Shown here in pieces: positions 6,301-6,460 of a stretch of 6,460 nucleotides of DNA; position 1 is the first letter of the stretch, and each line of letters starts with the position of its first letter. The notes under the pieces were generated by a model. It saw nothing but the letters and a program-made list of their open reading frames with translations. It had not been told where the DNA came from and did not search any database. The translations under genes were made by a program, and so were the position numbers. The stretch is from an uncultured Bdellovibrio sp. Its GTDB lineage: Bacteria > Bdellovibrionota > Bdellovibrionia > Bdellovibrionales > Bdellovibrionaceae. The DNA is taken from the NCBI GenBank assembly GCA_946482355.1, contig CAMLRE010000130.1, forward strand, positions 1 to 6,460, read 5' to 3'.

Positions 6301-6460
6301 GATAAAATGGTGGCTTACCTTGAAGTGTGGAACTATGAAAGAAAATTAAACCGTAAAGGCTTAATTGAGTACATCACCGATTTAAATAAGTTCTATTCTA
6401 AAGATGCAAACACACCGTTTTATGCGGATTATTACTTACCAGCCAAAGAACAAATGGATA
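3355..6460 (+). CDS. Very large exported protein of unknown family (3' end beyond window)
   Basis: The frame stays open for 1,035 complete codons and runs off the right edge, so the real protein is longer. An in-frame TAG at 3343-3345 limits the start to ATG 3355 (or the less likely TTG 3349); the ribosome binding site is weak. The N-terminus is a textbook Sec signal peptide: Lys2/Lys3, a hydrophobic core (about 9-18) and probable signal peptidase I cleavage after VSA24. Residues about 53-115 look helical and charged, perhaps a coiled coil. Much of the rest (about 235-800) alternates polar and hydrophobic residues like beta sheet, with a Gly/Ala/Val-rich stretch at about 763-787 and another at 813-830. 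Only six cysteines occur (127, 137, 204, 225, 745, 749), pair-spaced in a way that suits disulfides in the periplasm or outside the cell. No lipobox, obvious enzyme motif or internal membrane helix was seen. I do not recognise the family; an outer-membrane or periplasmic structural role is only a guess. Confidence 0.93.
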   Translation, partial: MKKTIKTSIGVLFALTVLSQTVSAQNHSLLSPQHNQTSERFTAQNLKTSGSFDLAKINQFIERLQVEKKSLANDMYETKIIEKLELEIESHKDAIKSAKKELDENKSKYIIAYDQYLIPKMMALRDCVAQHRPQFMCEGIMDQFLDGYAGFYLPEAPRNIFHQDLDVLFIGKNFFGYTYKRHDNKVEAANLKIESENLARTKACLPEVRVNDLLDQVQIAKLKACNVDISIYNPAEESLVRKQTPEVMAEAKDRHADWFPNENEIIYFKKVKFSSAGSPKMEGEFERNGEDIDVKIKMGHETHVEITSSILGKMIGMFQDTSVMRKTLRVYFKGDTDYDAFKAQWKRKYSGLNKELSSFVLDYGRDGHGNYVTLQDVQLSINDPKFLRIAPYDPAGWDLPNRREHRAQILWFGLVNMIDSKTGNHMLLLEQTPKGLVPRYSMQDVGYSLQFQINPLRPLEMLRSAQSWGVNTYDHTFLDWSADKIHINWADILFNRDRFNTTTYADLKWMARKIAKLSHDDIKYAVKSAEFPPEIEDLYIHKITNRRNEIVRAFDLTAEFNLYPVVDFKTYSPSKKVKNGDVVVSHFDGYVSYELPRNTLLPFILQGAASFVKLEALDKQLKAKVANDISVGYQSESLGKVLNVKDITGGIGLELTRVVEINNQYVMRGDQSQGFVVKDRFAVEINVGSSIFTTLKGLFPDQLAVNGNIKVWRREFEFIHFANTWLEGYKSPVKLFKFIPHWKACIVECIDRGEVLKISDSYGISAGAKVPVGAVAGVPLTLGASVFWQNSKPTYFSRDHFNQLIIYEAENTMFGYSATAGLDAGLDLILFNLPFLEFSKTSYFYDHKSALYRFSAPQSVENFNVLEQMRAKEERELLSRYLESGDSDPLVLSKKDLDIKAKGETKKSAFSFLFLFKKEKATGYSKATVKTSNKEVRNFQRYSREESSLFGADKAVLLIDKMATVVSKDTTNIAIEIDEAEPDKMVAYLEVWNYERKLNRKGLIEYITDLNKFYSKDANTPFYADYYLPAKEQMD

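Overview
The window is low in G+C (about 40% by eye) and strongly favours A/T-ending codons such as TTA for Leu. It holds four protein genes on both strands. No tRNA, rRNA, CRISPR array, insertion sequence or integrase is visible. The mix of a Uup-type ABC-F ATPase, a free-standing receiver domain, a small ribosome-hibernation-like protein and a very large exported protein of no recognised family suggests a Gram-negative bacterium. The general style reminds me of Bdellovibrio and relatives (Bdellovibrionota), but that is an impression and not a demonstrated assignment.

Layout. Positions 1-210 hold no supportable gene, only short inverted repeats downstream of the first gene. Positions 211-2061 (minus strand) encode a complete ABC-F protein of the Uup type, starting most plausibly at a GTG. 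Positions 2062-2314 are a divergent, AT-rich promoter region. Positions 2315-2842 (plus) encode a 175-residue receiver-domain protein with a very strong Shine-Dalgarno sequence. It is followed after 26 bases by a 101-residue protein (2869-3174) whose predicted fold order and C-terminal half resemble HPF/RaiA ribosome-hibernation factors. The pair looks like a two-gene operon with a small hairpin between the genes and a strong hairpin around the second stop codon. Positions 3175-3354 are non-coding, with further dyads. From 3355 to the right edge runs one open frame of more than 1,035 codons with a signal peptide, cut by the end of the window.

How the genes may work together. The best-supported functional link is the receiver/HPF-like pair: a phosphorylation-sensing protein co-expressed with a possible ribosome-silencing protein. 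The Uup-type ABC-F next door also acts on ribosomes or DNA in known cases, so three neighbouring genes could touch translation, though the first is divergently transcribed and may be unrelated. The large exported protein is probably a separate transcription unit. I found no clear new defence or mobile system. The most interesting leads are the receiver/HPF-like operon with its RNA hairpins, and the giant unrecognised exported protein.
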